A stretch of DNA of 64,000 nt from Costus lasius (Eukaryota; Streptophyta; Magnoliopsida; Zingiberales; Costaceae), in assembly GCA_027563935.2 (NCBI GenBank), contig CM050449.1, forward strand, positions 83,607,178-83,671,177. Reading direction: 5' to 3'. Below are positions 1-12,364 of this stretch, one piece after another; position 1 is the stretch's first letter, and each line of letters opens with the position of its first letter. The notes below the pieces were generated by a model that saw only the letters and a program-made list of their open reading frames with translations, made no database searches and was not told the origin of the DNA. The position numbers and the translations under genes are program-made.

Positions 1-510
1 AGGTTGCAGCAGATACCGAGCTCATCGAAGCAAGTGTGATACTCGTCAACGGTGTCAGACCCTTAGGAAATGGTGCAGTAAGAATCCAGGAGGCGCTGAC
101 GGTATGTGCGAGGTACGTACTTCTCCTTAAGGCAGTAATACATCTCCTCTCATCGAGTGACGGAGAGAAGATGCTGATCGATCAACTGACACTCGACGTT
201 CGCCTAATACAGCCGGGCAGAACCGGTGAATAAAAGACGAACGTAACTAACCTTAAGGTGTTCGGACATAGCACTCCACTCGAAGTAGTTGTCTACGTCT
301 ATAGCCCAATCAAGGAAGTCATGGGGGGTCTAGGCTACCGTTGAAGATCGGCGGGTCAACGTGTGTGAGCCGGCGGATCTCATCATCCTCGCAGCTACGC
401 GGAGTGGGGCATCGGGGGACAAGGACATCCTCAGCCCACGTGGACTCTTCAGCAAAGGGGTCGAAACGGGGTGACTCGTTGGCGTGCATCCGCAGCGGAG
501 CCAACGAAGG
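1..510 (-). pseudogene. Ty3/gypsy gag fragment (element J)
   Basis: Read on the minus strand, this is a broken capsid-type gag (Retrotrans_gag family). Conserved pieces are PPIFNGSLDPP near 330-350, then after a 1-base shift DFLDWAIDVDNYFEW and MSEHLKV near 250-330, then LLFTGSARLY, followed by EEMYYCLKEKYVPRTYRQRL near 70-140 and DTVDEYHTCFDEL near 10-50. In-frame stops interrupt it after LARLY-like and SVTR-like stretches, and the frame changes in the run of C near 325. The order fits a gypsy gag running off the left edge of the window. It belongs with the primer binding site at 820-835 and the LTR to its right. No protease or reverse transcriptase is visible because the window ends. The family assignment is inferred from the W-x2-M...LKEKYVP..YRQRL pattern. 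Confidence 0.75.
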
Positions 511-818
511 GGGAACACTAAGTGAGGGTCGGCCCTCTGTGGGCTTAGGCCAGTCCTAGACCGAGGTCATAAGGCGCTGAAGCACCACTTCCATCACTCA
601 AAGTGTATGGACAACGACTCAACAGACTCTACCCTAGGCAGAGCACTCTCTTCACTCGCTACGGGTACCTAGGTAGGGGGGGTTCTGGTATGAGGCTCCT
701 GATCTAGTTGTCATAATGCAGGGAGTATGAGATGTATGCAGAAAATGAAATCGAGAAATCCAGTATGAAATGCGGGGAGAGACCGGCGAAGCTAGACAAG
801 AGTTAGCTTCAACCTCCC
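511..818 (-). other. Untranslated leader of gypsy element J
   Basis: Non-coding stretch between the gag debris on the left and the primer binding site on the right, in minus-strand orientation. I see no reading frame with gag or other motifs here. It sits where a gypsy leader is expected. Confidence 0.4.
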
Positions 819-819
819 T

Positions 820-832
820 CTGATACCAAAAT
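820..832 (-). promoter_or_regulatory. Primer binding site of element J
   Basis: On the minus strand this reads TTTTGGTATCAGAGGG, containing TGGTATCAGAG, the common plant retrotransposon primer site complementary to the 3' end of initiator tRNA-Met. It lies a few bases inside a candidate LTR end (…CTACATCA), with gag debris on its other side, so its orientation agrees with the gag. Confidence 0.65.
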
Positions 833-1094
833 TTGATGTAGCAGAATGTGTAGGTGAGGTTGTCCTTAGATCCGTACTCTAGGGGGGAGACAATGATGTG
901 GAAAACATGAGAGTGTCTGGAGACGAGGGAAATGAAAATCGTGTCAGAAGGAAACCCGAGAAAATCGATGAAATAACGTGCCGCTAAGATGCGACTTTAG
1001 CAATACCAGTGAGCCGAAACGCCGAACATGATTCTAACTGGAAAAATACTAACCTTACTTGTAGAGCCAAATTTTTCACTGCATGCACACGCAA
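833..1094 (-). repeat. 5' LTR of element J, 3' part
   Basis: Candidate end of a minus-strand LTR: the plus strand starts TGATGTAGC next to the primer site. The LTR is interrupted by the nested stack inserted at CTGGT and would resume at 21077. Joined, the two parts give about 680 bp running from TGTTAGAGAG (minus, at 21494) to CTACATCA. The outer boundary is inferred from TG...CA ends only, since the partner LTR lies outside the window. Confidence 0.45.
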
Positions 1095-1099
1095 CTGGT

Positions 1100-2440
1100 T
1101 GAAAGTGGCGAAACCTAGGTCATAGGCGCATATAAAATTTTCATAGGCAGCGAAAATTTTAGGTTTCATGATCGTATGGCTTAATCATATGTTCAACATT
1201 AAGACTTGCTTAAAACAAGTGAAGATGTTACCATGGCCATGAGTGGCGGCTTGGAAGAAGATAGAGGGCGAGTGGCTCTCCTCCAAAGAAGTCGCACACA
1301 AGGTGATGGAACTTGCTTCCTTGCGCGTCCCTTGTGCTAGCAAAAACGCCAAGGTATCCTGATCGTGTATGAGGAGATGTGTTCACCCCTTTGGCTGGCG
1401 AAACTTCTTCCCCTTTCGTGGAGGCAAGACACGCACGAGAGGAAGGGGGCGAGAGAGAGCGTCTCAACGTTCGAAACCGTGGGGGGTTTCCAAAAGGAAT
1501 CATGCCTTCCAAATATAGTTACTTTAACTCCCACGTAACCATCGAAACTCATCTCTCAATCGAACCATACGTTCACCAAAGTGAACCGGTTCTATTCCAT
1601 TTGGTTCAAAGACCAAATCAAACCAAGCCATGGTCTAGATCTCATATGAACCAGATGGCTCAAGATCTAACCACACATCTCTTGATGCTCTTGATCTCAT
1701 CGATCAAGCATCAATTCTCCCGATCGAAGCTTACCGATCTCAAGCCCTAATCAATCAAACATGATCAGACCAGATCTCACTTCCAATCAGAGTTTAAACT
1801 CCTTTAAACTGAACCAAAACCATTCAGTCCACACGATCTGACATAAGTAAGCCATATCATCAAATGGTGCGACCCTAAGGGTTTCCATCAATGTCGGTAA
1901 CGATAACTTACGTTATCACGATCAGAGAGGGGTATCTAGCAACACATCACTGTCTCGCGATATGAAGAAAAGAGTCTTCCAAGACTACACCCAAACCATA
2001 GCACAAGTGTGAATCCAATTCACTTGACATACATGTTTCCTTTGCCACTGGACGTTCTCATTGGACAAGCGTGTCAAGCCTGTAATTCCAATATGATGAA
2101 AATGATTAGATCAGATGAACATAGTCATCTGGGTATGGCCATACACTTTCTCAATCATCTCATCCAGGGGGCCCCTTTAGAACATCACACTCCAACAAGG
2201 AGAGGCAATCCTATATCTATCACTAGTGTCCTAACATGACTCATGCTCATTATCCAAGATAATCTATAACCATTATATTTCAAATGATATTGAATTACCT
2301 CAAGACAATGCCAATCATCATTTAGAAACACAAGCGATCTCAAGTCAGAGGAAATATGTCACTTGCTTGCATATAAGGATTATTCACATTGTGACAAACA
2401 ATTGAATATCCTAAGTAGGGTCTGTCCAGTACATCCAATG
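1100..2440 (-). repeat. Solo copia LTR (LTR0), left part
   Basis: Minus-oriented LTR of the TGTTGGGGTATGCCC copia family. It begins TGAAAGTGGCG on the plus strand and is preceded by CTGGT (1095-1099). The remainder is at 20774-21071 and is followed by CTGGT (21072-21076). No internal region remains between the two flanks other than the later insertion, so this is a solo LTR (about 1.64 kb) left by LTR-LTR recombination. Its left end is more diverged from the other family members than they are from each other, consistent with it being older. Element E2 inserted within it at CAATG. Confidence 0.85.
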
Positions 2441-4120
2441 TGTTGGGGTATGCCCTTAAGGCTAATGTTTGAGGCCTTGGGATTATATCAGTATCATGTA
2501 TAAACTCAATGTTCATAAAGGCAATGGTTGTTATTCAGGTTCTTACATCATCTGCTGCAATATGTATACTTCTGAATAATGTCTCAATGCTGTTCAGCTT
2601 GGCTGACATGCAGTTTTGTCCTTAGTCGAGATATCTTGGTGAACATGAGACAGCCTTGATATGATTGAGACTAATATGTGTTCTAATCTTATAGGATGCT
2701 TCGAGCATGGAATAAGATGTAGACTCATGGGTACATTGGATGTACTGGACAGACCCTACTTAGGATATTCAATTGCTTGTCACAATGTGAATAATCCTTG
2801 TATGCAAACAAGTAGCATACTTCCTATGACTTGAGATCACTTGTGTTTCTAAATGATGATTGGCATTGTTTTGAGGTAGTTCAATATCATTTGAAACATA
2901 ATGGTTATAGACTATCTTGGATAATGAGCATGAGTCATGTTAGGGCGCTAGTGATAGATATAGGATTGCCGTCTCCTTGGTTGGAGTGTGATGTTCTATA
3001 AGGGCCCCCTGGATGAGATGATTGAAAAAGTGTATGGCCATACCCAGATGACTATGTTTCATCTGATCTAATCATTCTCATCATATTGGAATTACAGGCT
3101 TGACACGCTTGTCCAATAAGAACATCCAGTGGCAAAGGAAACATGTATGCCTAGTGAAGTGGATTCACACTTGTGCTGTGGTTTGGGTGTAGTCTTGGGA
3201 GACTCTTTCCTTTATATCGGGAGACAGTGATGTGTTGCTAGATACCCCTCACTGATCGTGATAACGTAAGTTATCGTTACCGACATTTAAAGGAAACCCT
3301 TAGGGTCGCACAATTTGATGATATGGCTTACTTGAGTCAGATCGTGTGGACTGAATTGTTTTGGTTCAGTTTAAAGGGATTTAATCTCTGATTGTAAGTG
3401 AGATCTGGTCTGATCATGTTTGATTGATTAGGGCTTGAGATCGGTAAGCTTCGATCGAGAGAATTGATGCTAGATCGGTGAGATCAAGAGCATCAAGAGA
3501 TGAACGGTTAGATCTTGAACCATTTGGTTCAGTAAGATCTAGACCATGGCTTGGGCTGATTTGATTTGGTCTTTGAACCAAATTGAAATGGATCGAATTG
3601 GCTTGAACCGGTTCACATGTGTGAACGCTTGGTTCAAAGCTTGAAGGCGTTTTGGTCGGTTTTGAGATCATGGGCGCATGGCTTCATGACTTTCTATTTT
3701 TGGAAAGTCATTAACACCACTTCCTCTCAACGCCTAAAACGTTTGCCTCTTCTCGACGCCCCCTCTCTCGTGTGTGATTCTTCACGCCTTGGAGAGCATT
3801 CGGACAAGCCAAGGAACATGGAGATCTCATCCCTTCAAGCGATTAGGACACTTAGAGATCCTTGCTAGCACAAGGAGCGACAAGAAGAAAGCTTCTCTCA
3901 TCTTGTGTGCGGTGCCTTTGGAGAAGAAGCACTCGCATCTTTGCTTCCAAGTCGCCATCCTTGCAATGGCAATGGTATGAATCCCTTTCGCTCTATACAA
4001 GCCTTAAGAGTTGATTATATGACATGCATATCGATTTTCTATGAAACCCTAGCTTCCGCATGTATGATCCTTGTTATGCGCCTATTAGGGTTTCTTCCCC
4101 CTGTTTTTGGGGACCTTTCA
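2441..4120 (+). repeat. 5' LTR of E2
   Basis: Starts TGTTGGGGTATGCCC and ends GGGGACCTTTCA directly before the primer site. A TATA-like TTTATATC lies at 3211-3218. A hairpin GATAAC-GTAA-GTTATC lies at 3260-3275, about 45 bases downstream, near where transcription would start. Short open stretches in the LTR have no conserved domain. Confidence 0.95.
3211..3218 (+). promoter_or_regulatory. LTR TATA box of E2
   Basis: TTTATATC is about 770 bp into the LTR and is conserved at the matching place in all family LTRs here (for example near 19860, 27731, 29985, 37396). It is the best candidate for the core promoter that starts the retroelement RNA. Inferred from position and sequence only. Confidence 0.5.
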
Positions 4121-4135
4121 ATTGGTATCAGAGCA
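4121..4135 (+). promoter_or_regulatory. Primer binding site of E2
   Basis: ATTGGTATCAGAGCA follows the LTR end directly. TGGTATCAGAGC is complementary to the 3' end of plant initiator tRNA-Met, the usual copia primer. Confidence 0.92.
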
Positions 4136-4781
4136 TAGGTTCATTGTATGTTCATATGATTGCTTTTGTGATCCTTGTTTGCGCTTATGATAAGATCTAA
4201 GGTTATCATCATGCGAAAATACTAGATGTATGTTCATTACTGTTGGCGCAAGTAGATGTTTTTGTCAAAACTTAACTTCTTGCGCCCTCCATCTAGATCT
4301 ATAAGCGCCTGCTTTAAAATCTTAGACGGGTTATTAGGGTTGAAGTCATCAATCGAGTCTAGACCCAACAGTCTGATCAGACTATCTAACAGCCTAGATG
4401 GGTCGACCAGATGGCACCTATGCGCGAGCATGAGGTGGCTATAGGTCGACTGCAGACAGGCGTGTAGCGATGTCTGGTTGAGACAACCAGTGAACGCTCA
4501 TGAGTTAGGCCCGGGGTCACACCCGCTTGCCAGAACTCATGAGGGTCGTTCAGCCCAGCGCATGCATGGTTGACCATTAGGTCGACTCAAGTCAGTTAGG
4601 ACTTGGTGCATGCAAGGGCAGTGGGTCTGACTAGGTCTGATGAGTGGATCCCTATTAATGGACCGTTGTAAGGTAGTAGGGCACATAAGGAAATAAAATT
4701 GATGCCATGGGGTTTTTCGAAATTTTATTTTCTTGTTTTTGGATCACATGTTGCTTGTATACCATGTTTGGTGTTTATTTA
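4136..4781 (+). other. E2 leader, first part
   Basis: Non-coding leader between primer site and gag, interrupted by E1 at ATTTA. It continues at 14053. The same sequence is found uninterrupted in E3 (from 30907), which proves the split. Confidence 0.85.
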
Positions 4782-6610
4782 TGAAGAGTCCCCTTCAAGG
4801 GGGAGCGAAACCCTAAAGTGGCGCAAGTAGATTCTAGGGGTTTCAATAACAAGATCGCATGTAGTTCATAAGATTAACTTGTATAAATGGAATAGATCTT
4901 AAAGGAATCATACCAACGCCATTAGAATGGATGGCGGCTTGGAAGAAGAGAGCGAATGGGATCTCCTCCAAAGGATGCGCACACAAGAAGATAGATGGCT
5001 CCTCCTTGGTGATCTTTGTGCTAGCAATGATCTTCAAGGTCTCCTAATCGCATGAAGGAGATGAGATGGTCTCTTGGCCTCGTCAAGTGCACTCCTTGTC
5101 GTGAAGAACACAACACGAAAAAGAGAGGTCCCGAGGAAGAGGCGAGAGCGTGAGATGTTTTCAACGTCAAGGCGTTACCTCAACGTGGAGGCGTTACTCT
5201 CAAATTTGGAAAAACCAACTTCCAAATATAGTAACCACTTAACTCTTCATGCGTTCACTCCAAGTGAACCGATCCTCACCTCTTCACCCTTGAACCATGC
5301 GCTCATTTGATGAGCCGGTTCAAATAGATTTGGTTCAAAAACCAAATTAGGCCAAGCGTTGGTCTAGACCTTCTATGAACCAAATGGCTCAAGATCTAAC
5401 CGTACATCTCCTGATGCTCTTGATCTCACCGATCTAGCATCTAATCTCTCGATCGAAGCTTACCGATCTCAAACCCTAATCAATCAAACATGATCAGACC
5501 AGATCTCACTTACAATCAGAGTTTAAACTCCTTTAAACTGAACCAAAACAATTCAGTCCACACGATCTGACTTAAGTAAGCCATATCATCAAATTGTGCG
5601 ACCCTGAGGGTTTCCTTTAAATGTCGGTAACGATAACTTACATTATCACGATCAGTGAGGGGTATCTAGCAACACATCACTGTCTCCCGATATAAAGGAA
5701 AGAGTCTTCCAAGACTACACCCAAACCACAGCACAAGTGTGAATCCACTTCACCAGGCATACATGTTTCCTTTGCCACTGGATGTTCTTATTGGACAATC
5801 GTGTCAAGCCTGTAGCTCCAATATGAAGAGCATGATTAGATCAGATGAACATAGTCACCTGGGTATGGCCATACACTTTCTCAATCATCTCATCCAGGGG
5901 GCCCCTTTAGAACATCACACTCCAATCAAGGAGACGGCAATCCTATATCTATCACTAGTGCCCTAACCTGACTCATGATCATTATCCAAGATAGTCTATA
6001 ACCATTATGTTTCAAATGATATTGAACTACCTCAAAACAATGACAATCATCATTTAGAACATCACACTCCAATCAAGGAGACGGCAATCCTATATCTATC
6101 ACTAGTGCCCTAACCTGACTCATGATCATTATCCAAGATAGTCTATAACCATTATGTTTCAAATGATATTGAACTACCTCAAAACAATGACAATCATCAT
6201 TTAGAAACACAAGTGATCTCAAGTCAGAGGACATGTGCCACTTGTTGCAAATAAGGATTATTCACATTGTGACAAACAATTGAATATCCTAGTAGGGTCT
6301 GTCCAGTACATCCAATGTACCCATGAGTCTACATCTTATTCCATGCTCGAAGCATCCTATAAGATTAGAACACATATTAGTCTCAATCATATCAAGGCTG
6401 TCTCATGTTCACCAAGATATATCGACTAAGGACACATAGCATGTCAGCCTAGCTGAACAGCTTTGAGACATTATTCAGAAGTACACTTATTGCAGCAGAC
6501 AATGTAACAAACTAAATAACAACCATTGCCTTTATAAACATAAGAGTTTATACATGATACTGAAAGAATCCCAAGGCCTCAAACATTAGCCTTAAGGGCA
6601 TACCCCAACA
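4782..6610 (-). repeat. 3' LTR of E1
   Basis: 1829 bp, longer than the 1683-bp partner at 12365-14047 because of a direct duplication of about 147 bp (5911-6204). Plus-strand ends are TGAAGAGTCC and CCCCAACA. The hairpin seen in other LTRs is weakened here by a base change (GATAACTTACATTATC). Confidence 0.93.
5911..6204. repeat. 147-bp tandem duplication inside E1 3' LTR
   Basis: The block starting AACATCACACTCC at 5911 is repeated at 6058. The duplicated ends share TTTAGAA (…CCCCTTTAGAA… and …ATCATTTAGAA…), so replication slippage or end-joining at a 7-base microhomology explains it. The 5' LTR of the same element lacks it. Confidence 0.9.
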
Positions 6611-6625
6611 ATCTCCCACTTGCAC
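6611..6625 (-). promoter_or_regulatory. Polypurine tract of E1
   Basis: On the minus strand this reads GTGCAAGTGGGAGAT directly before the 3' LTR. The same tract precedes the 3' LTRs of E2 (19075-19088) and E3 (36613-36626). It would prime plus-strand DNA synthesis. Confidence 0.8.
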
Positions 6626-6630
6626 TTAAT

Positions 6631-9600
6631 CTAATGGTTGAGAAATCTCAAACCCATATTATTACAGTGCTTCTCATGCTTCTGCTGCGCCAGAGGCTTG
6701 GTAAGCGGGTCAGCCAGATTGTCATCTGTATGAACCTTGCAGACTTTGATCTCGCCACGATCAATGATCTCCCAGATCAAGTGAAACCGTCTCTGTATGT
6801 GCTTGGACTTCTGGTGTGACCGTGGTTCCTTTGCTTGTGCGATTGCTCCAGTGTTATCACAGAAGATAACCAAAGGATCTGCACTCGAAGGAACAACACC
6901 AAGTTCCTGAACGAACTTACGAATCCACACTGCCTCCTTAGATGCTTCTGAGGCTGCAACATACTCGGCTTCTGTTGTGGAATCAGCAACAATAGACTAT
7001 TTGAAACTTTTCCACACCACTGCTCCTCCATTCAAGCTAAAAACATAGCCTGATTGCGATCGAAAATCATCGTGGTCCGATTGGAACGAAGTGTCAGTAT
7101 ATCCTTCTATACTGAGTTCTTCCTGACCACCATATATCAAGAACATATCTCTGGTCCTCCGCAGATATTTTAAAATGTTCTTGACTGCAATCCAGTGCGC
7201 CTGACCTGGATTACTTTGGAATCGACTGGTCACGCTTAACCCGTAAGCGACGTCTGGGCGAGTACACAACATCGCATACATAATGGACCCAATAGCCGAA
7301 GCATAAGGCGTATTGTCCATTTCATCTTTCTCAGTCTGTGTTTGTGGACACTGACTCTTTGAAAGATTCAGACCATGTCTGACTGGAAGATATCCTCTTT
7401 TAGAATTCTCTAAATGGAATCTCTCCAGGACCTTATCGATGTAAGTACTCTGGCACAGCCCGAGAAGCCTCTTAGATCTATCTCTGTAGATCTTCACACC
7501 TAACACATAGGCTGCTTCTCCTAAATCTTTCATCTGGAAACATTTTCTTAACCATGCTTTAACAGCATGCAGTTCAGGAATATCGTTTCCAATGATTAAG
7601 ATATCATCGACGTAGAGGATTAGGAAAGTGATCACGCTCCCACTAAACCTCTTATATACACACGGGTCATCTTCGTTCTTGATGAAACCAAACTCACAGA
7701 TTGATTCATCAAAACGAATATTCCAGCTTCTAGATGCTTGCTTAAGTCCATAAATAGACTTCTTTAACTTGCATATTTTATGACGATCTGATGGATTAGT
7801 GAAACCTTCAGGTTGTGTCATATACACATCCTCATCCAGTTTTCCATTAAGGAAAGCGGTCTTCACATCCATCTGCTAGATCTCATAATCGTAATATGCT
7901 GCTATCGCGAGAATAATCCGAATAGACTTGAACATGGCTACAGGAGAGAAAGTTTCATCATAATCTATCCCGTAGATTTGTTTGAAACCTTTCACAACTA
8001 GCCTGCCCTTATAGGTAACCACGTTACCATCCATGTCAATCTTCTTCTTGAAGATCCATTTACAGCCTATAGGGATTACTCCCGGAGGCGGATCAACCAA
8101 ATCCCAGACTTGGTTATCTGACATGGAGTCCATCTCGGCTCGCATAGCTTCAAGCCATCTAGCTGACTCCGGTCCACTGACCGCATCCGCATAAGTGAGG
8201 GGTTCATCATGATTAATGATGTAGACTCCGTCATAGCGCTCAGGCTGTCGACGGATCCTTCCCGATCTTCGCGGTTCCCGTGATATCTGAGCCTCAGGTT
8301 GTTCAATAACCTGTTCTACTGGCTCAGGCTCATCCAACTGTGCTTGACTACTTTGTCCTTCTTCTGGATTCACATCCAGCTTTATTTCTCTCCCACTGGC
8401 CTCTTGCAGAAGAAACTCCTTCTCAAGAAAAATAGCCGTCCGAGCAACAAATACCTTGTTCTCTTTGGGATCGTAGAAATAATAACCCTTAGTTTCCTTA
8501 GGGTAACCGACAAAGATGCATTTCTCAGATCTGCTCTCTAGTTTCCCAGAGGCGAGCTTTTTGACATAAGCCTCGCAACCCCAGATCTTGATAAATGTCA
8601 AGCTAGGCTGTTTCCCATACCATAACTCATATGGAGTTTTTGAAACTGCCTTGGATGGCACTCGGTTTAGTACCTTTGCAGCTGTTTCCAGTGCAAATCC
8701 CCAAAAGGAGTAAGGTAGAGTAGCCTGACTCATCATAGAACGAACCATATCAAGTAATGTTCTATTTCTCCTCTCGGACACACCATTCCATTGCGGTGTT
8801 CCTGGCGGAGTGAGCTGTGAGATAATCCCACACTCCTTCAGATAGTCAGTAAACTCTCGACTTAGGTATTCTCCACCTCGATCAGAACGAAGTGCCTTGA
8901 TATTTCGGCCTAGCTGATTCTGTACCTCATTCTTGAACTCTTTGAACTTGTCAAAAGATTCACTTTTATGTCTCATTAGATAGACATACCCATATCTACT
9001 GAAATCATCAGTAAAGGTAATGAAGTATGAATAGCCACCTCTGGCATGTTTACTAAATGGCCCACACACATCACTGTGTATAAGGTCAAGTAAACCTGAA
9101 GCCCTGTGACCTTTGTTAGGAAAAGGAGACTTCGTCATTTTGCCCAATAAACAAGCTTTGCATGTATCAATCTCCTGATAGGAGAATGATCCCAGCAATC
9201 CATGGTCATGCAACTGCTTAATGCACTTCTTGTTAATATGGCCTAAACGACTATGCCATAGCAAGGTGCTGTCATCAGCATACTTGGCTTTCTTATTATC
9301 AATATTTTGTATAGAACATTCCATGTCCAACATGAATAACCCATTGTTAATTGATCCAGTAGCATAAACAATATTATCATAAGTAAGAACACACTTTGAA
9401 ATATTGCATTCAAAGGAAAATCCTTTCCTGACAAGAGCAGGAATGGAGATAATATTTTTAGTAATGCTAGGTACAAAGTAACAATTGTTTAGTTCTAATA
9501 CAAGTCCAGATGGTAATGAGATGTAATATTCTCCTACAGCAACAGCAGCAACCCGTGCCCCGTTTCCAACTCGTAGGTCCACCTCATGCTGTCCCACCTG

Positions 9601-10515
9601 TCTTCTTCTCTTGAGTTCCTGTACATTTGAACAAATGTGAACTCCACATGCAGTGTCCAACACCCATGAAATAGAAGAAGAGGATATCATGACTTCAGTC
9701 ACGAAAATACCTGAGCCAGAAGCAATGCTTCCCTTCTTGTCTCCTTGGAGCGCTTTACAGTCCTTTTTCCAGTGACCCAGCTGGCCACAATGGAAACATC
9801 TGTATTCCTTCGACCGCTTAACCTTCTGTTTCAGAGCCTTGTTGTAGTTCTTGACAAGGGCTTTGCCCTTCTTCCCCTTCTTCTTGTTCCTGGAAGGGAA
9901 CATGAAGACAGAGGTTGAAGGCTTGCCCTTTAGAGTTTCCTCTGTAGTCAAGAGCATATTCAGCAACTCTGCCGGAGTACAGTCGATCTTGTTCATATTA
10001 AAATTAATAATGAACGGATCGAAAGAGGCCGGGAGGGACTGCAGAATAATGTCTACAGCAAGCTCCTGATTGATGGTATGCCCCAGTTTCTCTAGAGCCT
10101 CTTTGTGCCCAATCATCTTGAGCACATGAGCTCCCACTGGACTCCCTTCAGCCAGTTTGCTCTGAAAGAAAAGCTTAGTCAAATTATAGCGCTCAGTCCT
10201 CGCCTGTGCAGCATATAGCATCTTGAGGTTTGCTATCATTTCTATAGCAGACATATCCTCATGCTGACGCTGCAGCTGTGGCGTCATAGACGCTAGCATC
10301 AGGCAAGCGACATCAATGCTATCATTGACATGCTTTTCATAGGCTTCCCGAACCGCCCTTGCGGCGTTCGGAGCGGGTTGAGGCGGTGTAGCCGTCTCGA
10401 GGACATACAGTTTCCTCTCTGCCTTAAGAACAATCTTAAGGTGTCCGTACCAGTCTGAGAAGTTTGGCCTAGCAAACTTCTCCCTTTCCAGTAGGGATCG
10501 CACATTGAAGCTCAT
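6631..10515 (-). pseudogene. Copia gag-pol polyprotein of E1, two nonsense codons
   Basis: One continuous frame of 1294 codons from ATG at 10515. Order: UBN2-type capsid; zinc knuckle CFHCGQLGHWKKDC (about 9758-9799); aspartic protease with WVLDTACG (about 9655-9680); integrase zinc region HSRLGH...CKAC; integrase core D...D(LRSDRGGEY)...E(SERRNRT); reverse transcriptase with YVDD at 7603-7614; RNase H with GYTD, TEAEY and FCDN. Nonsense codons: TAG at 7876-7878, replacing the Trp of EIWQMDVKTAFLNG in reverse transcriptase, and TAG at 6997-6999, replacing the Gln of WKSFKQS in RNase H. Both are C-to-T type changes. Everything else keeps frame, so inactivation is recent. The role would be copying and integrating the element; as it stands only gag, protease, integrase and part of the transcriptase could be made. 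Confidence 0.95.
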
Positions 10516-12350
10516 GGTGTTCGTTGCTACAGGAATCTACAACAATGCAAGAATAGCAAGGTCAGTATCAATGTATAGAATCAATCCAGGACTTAAGGAA
10601 GATTCTTTTCTCACTATTTTATCTGACTGAAAAATCCAGCAAAACAGTCCGAAAGAGTAACACTCCTTTAGTGAGATGGGATCCAGATTTCATACTTGGT
10701 CTCTGCGTCCCACTCAGGCGAGATAAGATGCACAGAGAGTACAAGCACTAATTTCTGGTAGGCTATCCCTGCCAATCGCCAACCCGTGCGATTCCCCTTC
10801 ATCTGGGCAATCTAGCATACTGTGCCAACTGAGTTGGTGCAACACAGTCTCTGATCCCACAGATGGCTGCCTCCATATAGCTACCATATGCGCCACATAT
10901 GCAGCCTACATGGTCAAGCTGACCCGACCTACTCCCTGGACCACCACGTGCTATGCTGAGCAACGAGAAGCGATAAATCCCTTCTCTGTAACACGCAGGT
11001 GAAATCACACACCGTCTGAAGATAGATGGACGTGCCCACTGAGTGGGTACAACACGGCTCCAACGATAGTCAGAACAGTGAGGTTTCACGTCAGAAGGCT
11101 TACGAGCTTGATATTTTAGCGTTGGATTTTAACGGTCTTTTATCTTCTTAACTATCATGCAAACCCTATGGTGATAGCAGAAGATAAATAAATCATGCAA
11201 GTCTACTTATTTAAACAATAAAAGAAAGCATGATGATCTTATGTGGTAAACGCCCATTGAGCCTAGGTAAGACCTTAATTTAACTTAAGTCTTCACTTGA
11301 GCTCTTCTTGGGTCTTTTGCATCTCATCTGGCCCAACCCAGGGCCTAAGCGCCCACTGCAGCTCAGGTGCGCCCACCAGGTAAATGCGCCTGTCCTAGAG
11401 TCGAACTCTAGACCTTCCACCTGGTCAAGCCTCAAGCTGCATGCGCCTCTGCCATGTGTGCTCTGTGCTCTTGTCTGATTAAATTACAATTTAATCTATC
11501 TAGACAAGATTGACTCGCAGGTCAATTACATTTTATAAATTAAATGAAATGTGATGCGCAGATCACAAAATAATAATTTATAATTAATCCAGGCTCGCAG
11601 GCCCCAGCACAGCACACATTAAAAGGGCAACCCACATAAGATTAAATAGACAAACATCATGGCATCCAATCAACATGTGATCCACTAACAAAATAAAATT
11701 TTTCAAAATCCCTTTGGAATCAATTTTATTTGTCTTATGAGCCCTACTACCTTACAACGGTCCATTAATAGGGATCCACTCATCATATCTAGTCAGATCC
11801 ACTGCCCTTGCATGCACCAATTCCTAACTGACTTGAGTCGACCTAATGGTCAACCATGCATGCGCCAAGGGCTGAACAGCCTTCATGAGTTCTGGCATGC
11901 GGGTGTGACCCCGGGCCTAACTCATGCGCGTTCAAGGGTTGTCTCAACCAGACCTCGCTACACGCCCTTGATGCAGTCGACCTATAGCCACCTTATGCAT
12001 GCGCATAGGTGCCATCTGGTCGACCCATCTAGGCTGTTAGATGATCTAATCAGACTGGTTGGATCTTACCTAGAGGATGACTTCAACCCTACTAACCCGT
12101 CTAAGGGTTTATAGCAGGCGTCACTTAGATCTAGTGAGGCGCGCAAGTGATTAAGTATTTTAAGAAAAACTACCACTTTCAACATGCGCCATCAAACATC
12201 ATACATGCGCAAAGGAGTAAAAACATACATCATGTATTTTTGACTACTTAACATGTAGATGCGCAAGATGCATCCTACTAGATCTACTTATCAAACAACA
12301 AACAAGGATCACATATCATCAAGCAATCATATGATTCTACAAGAACCAAC
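10516..12350 (-). other. E1 leader
   Basis: Non-coding leader of about 1.83 kb between primer site and gag. It holds a possible 3' splice site just before gag (plus-strand complement at 10537-10540), two short palindromes (10825-10837 and 11035-11047), and the tRNA-like T-arm motif near 11400. The same elements occur in the E2 and E3 leaders. Confidence 0.8.
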
Positions 12351-12364
12351 GCTCTGATACCAAT
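12351..12364 (-). promoter_or_regulatory. Primer binding site of E1
   Basis: Minus strand reads ATTGGTATCAGAGC directly after the LTR end …CTCTTCA; tRNA-Met type, as in E2 and E3. Confidence 0.92.
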
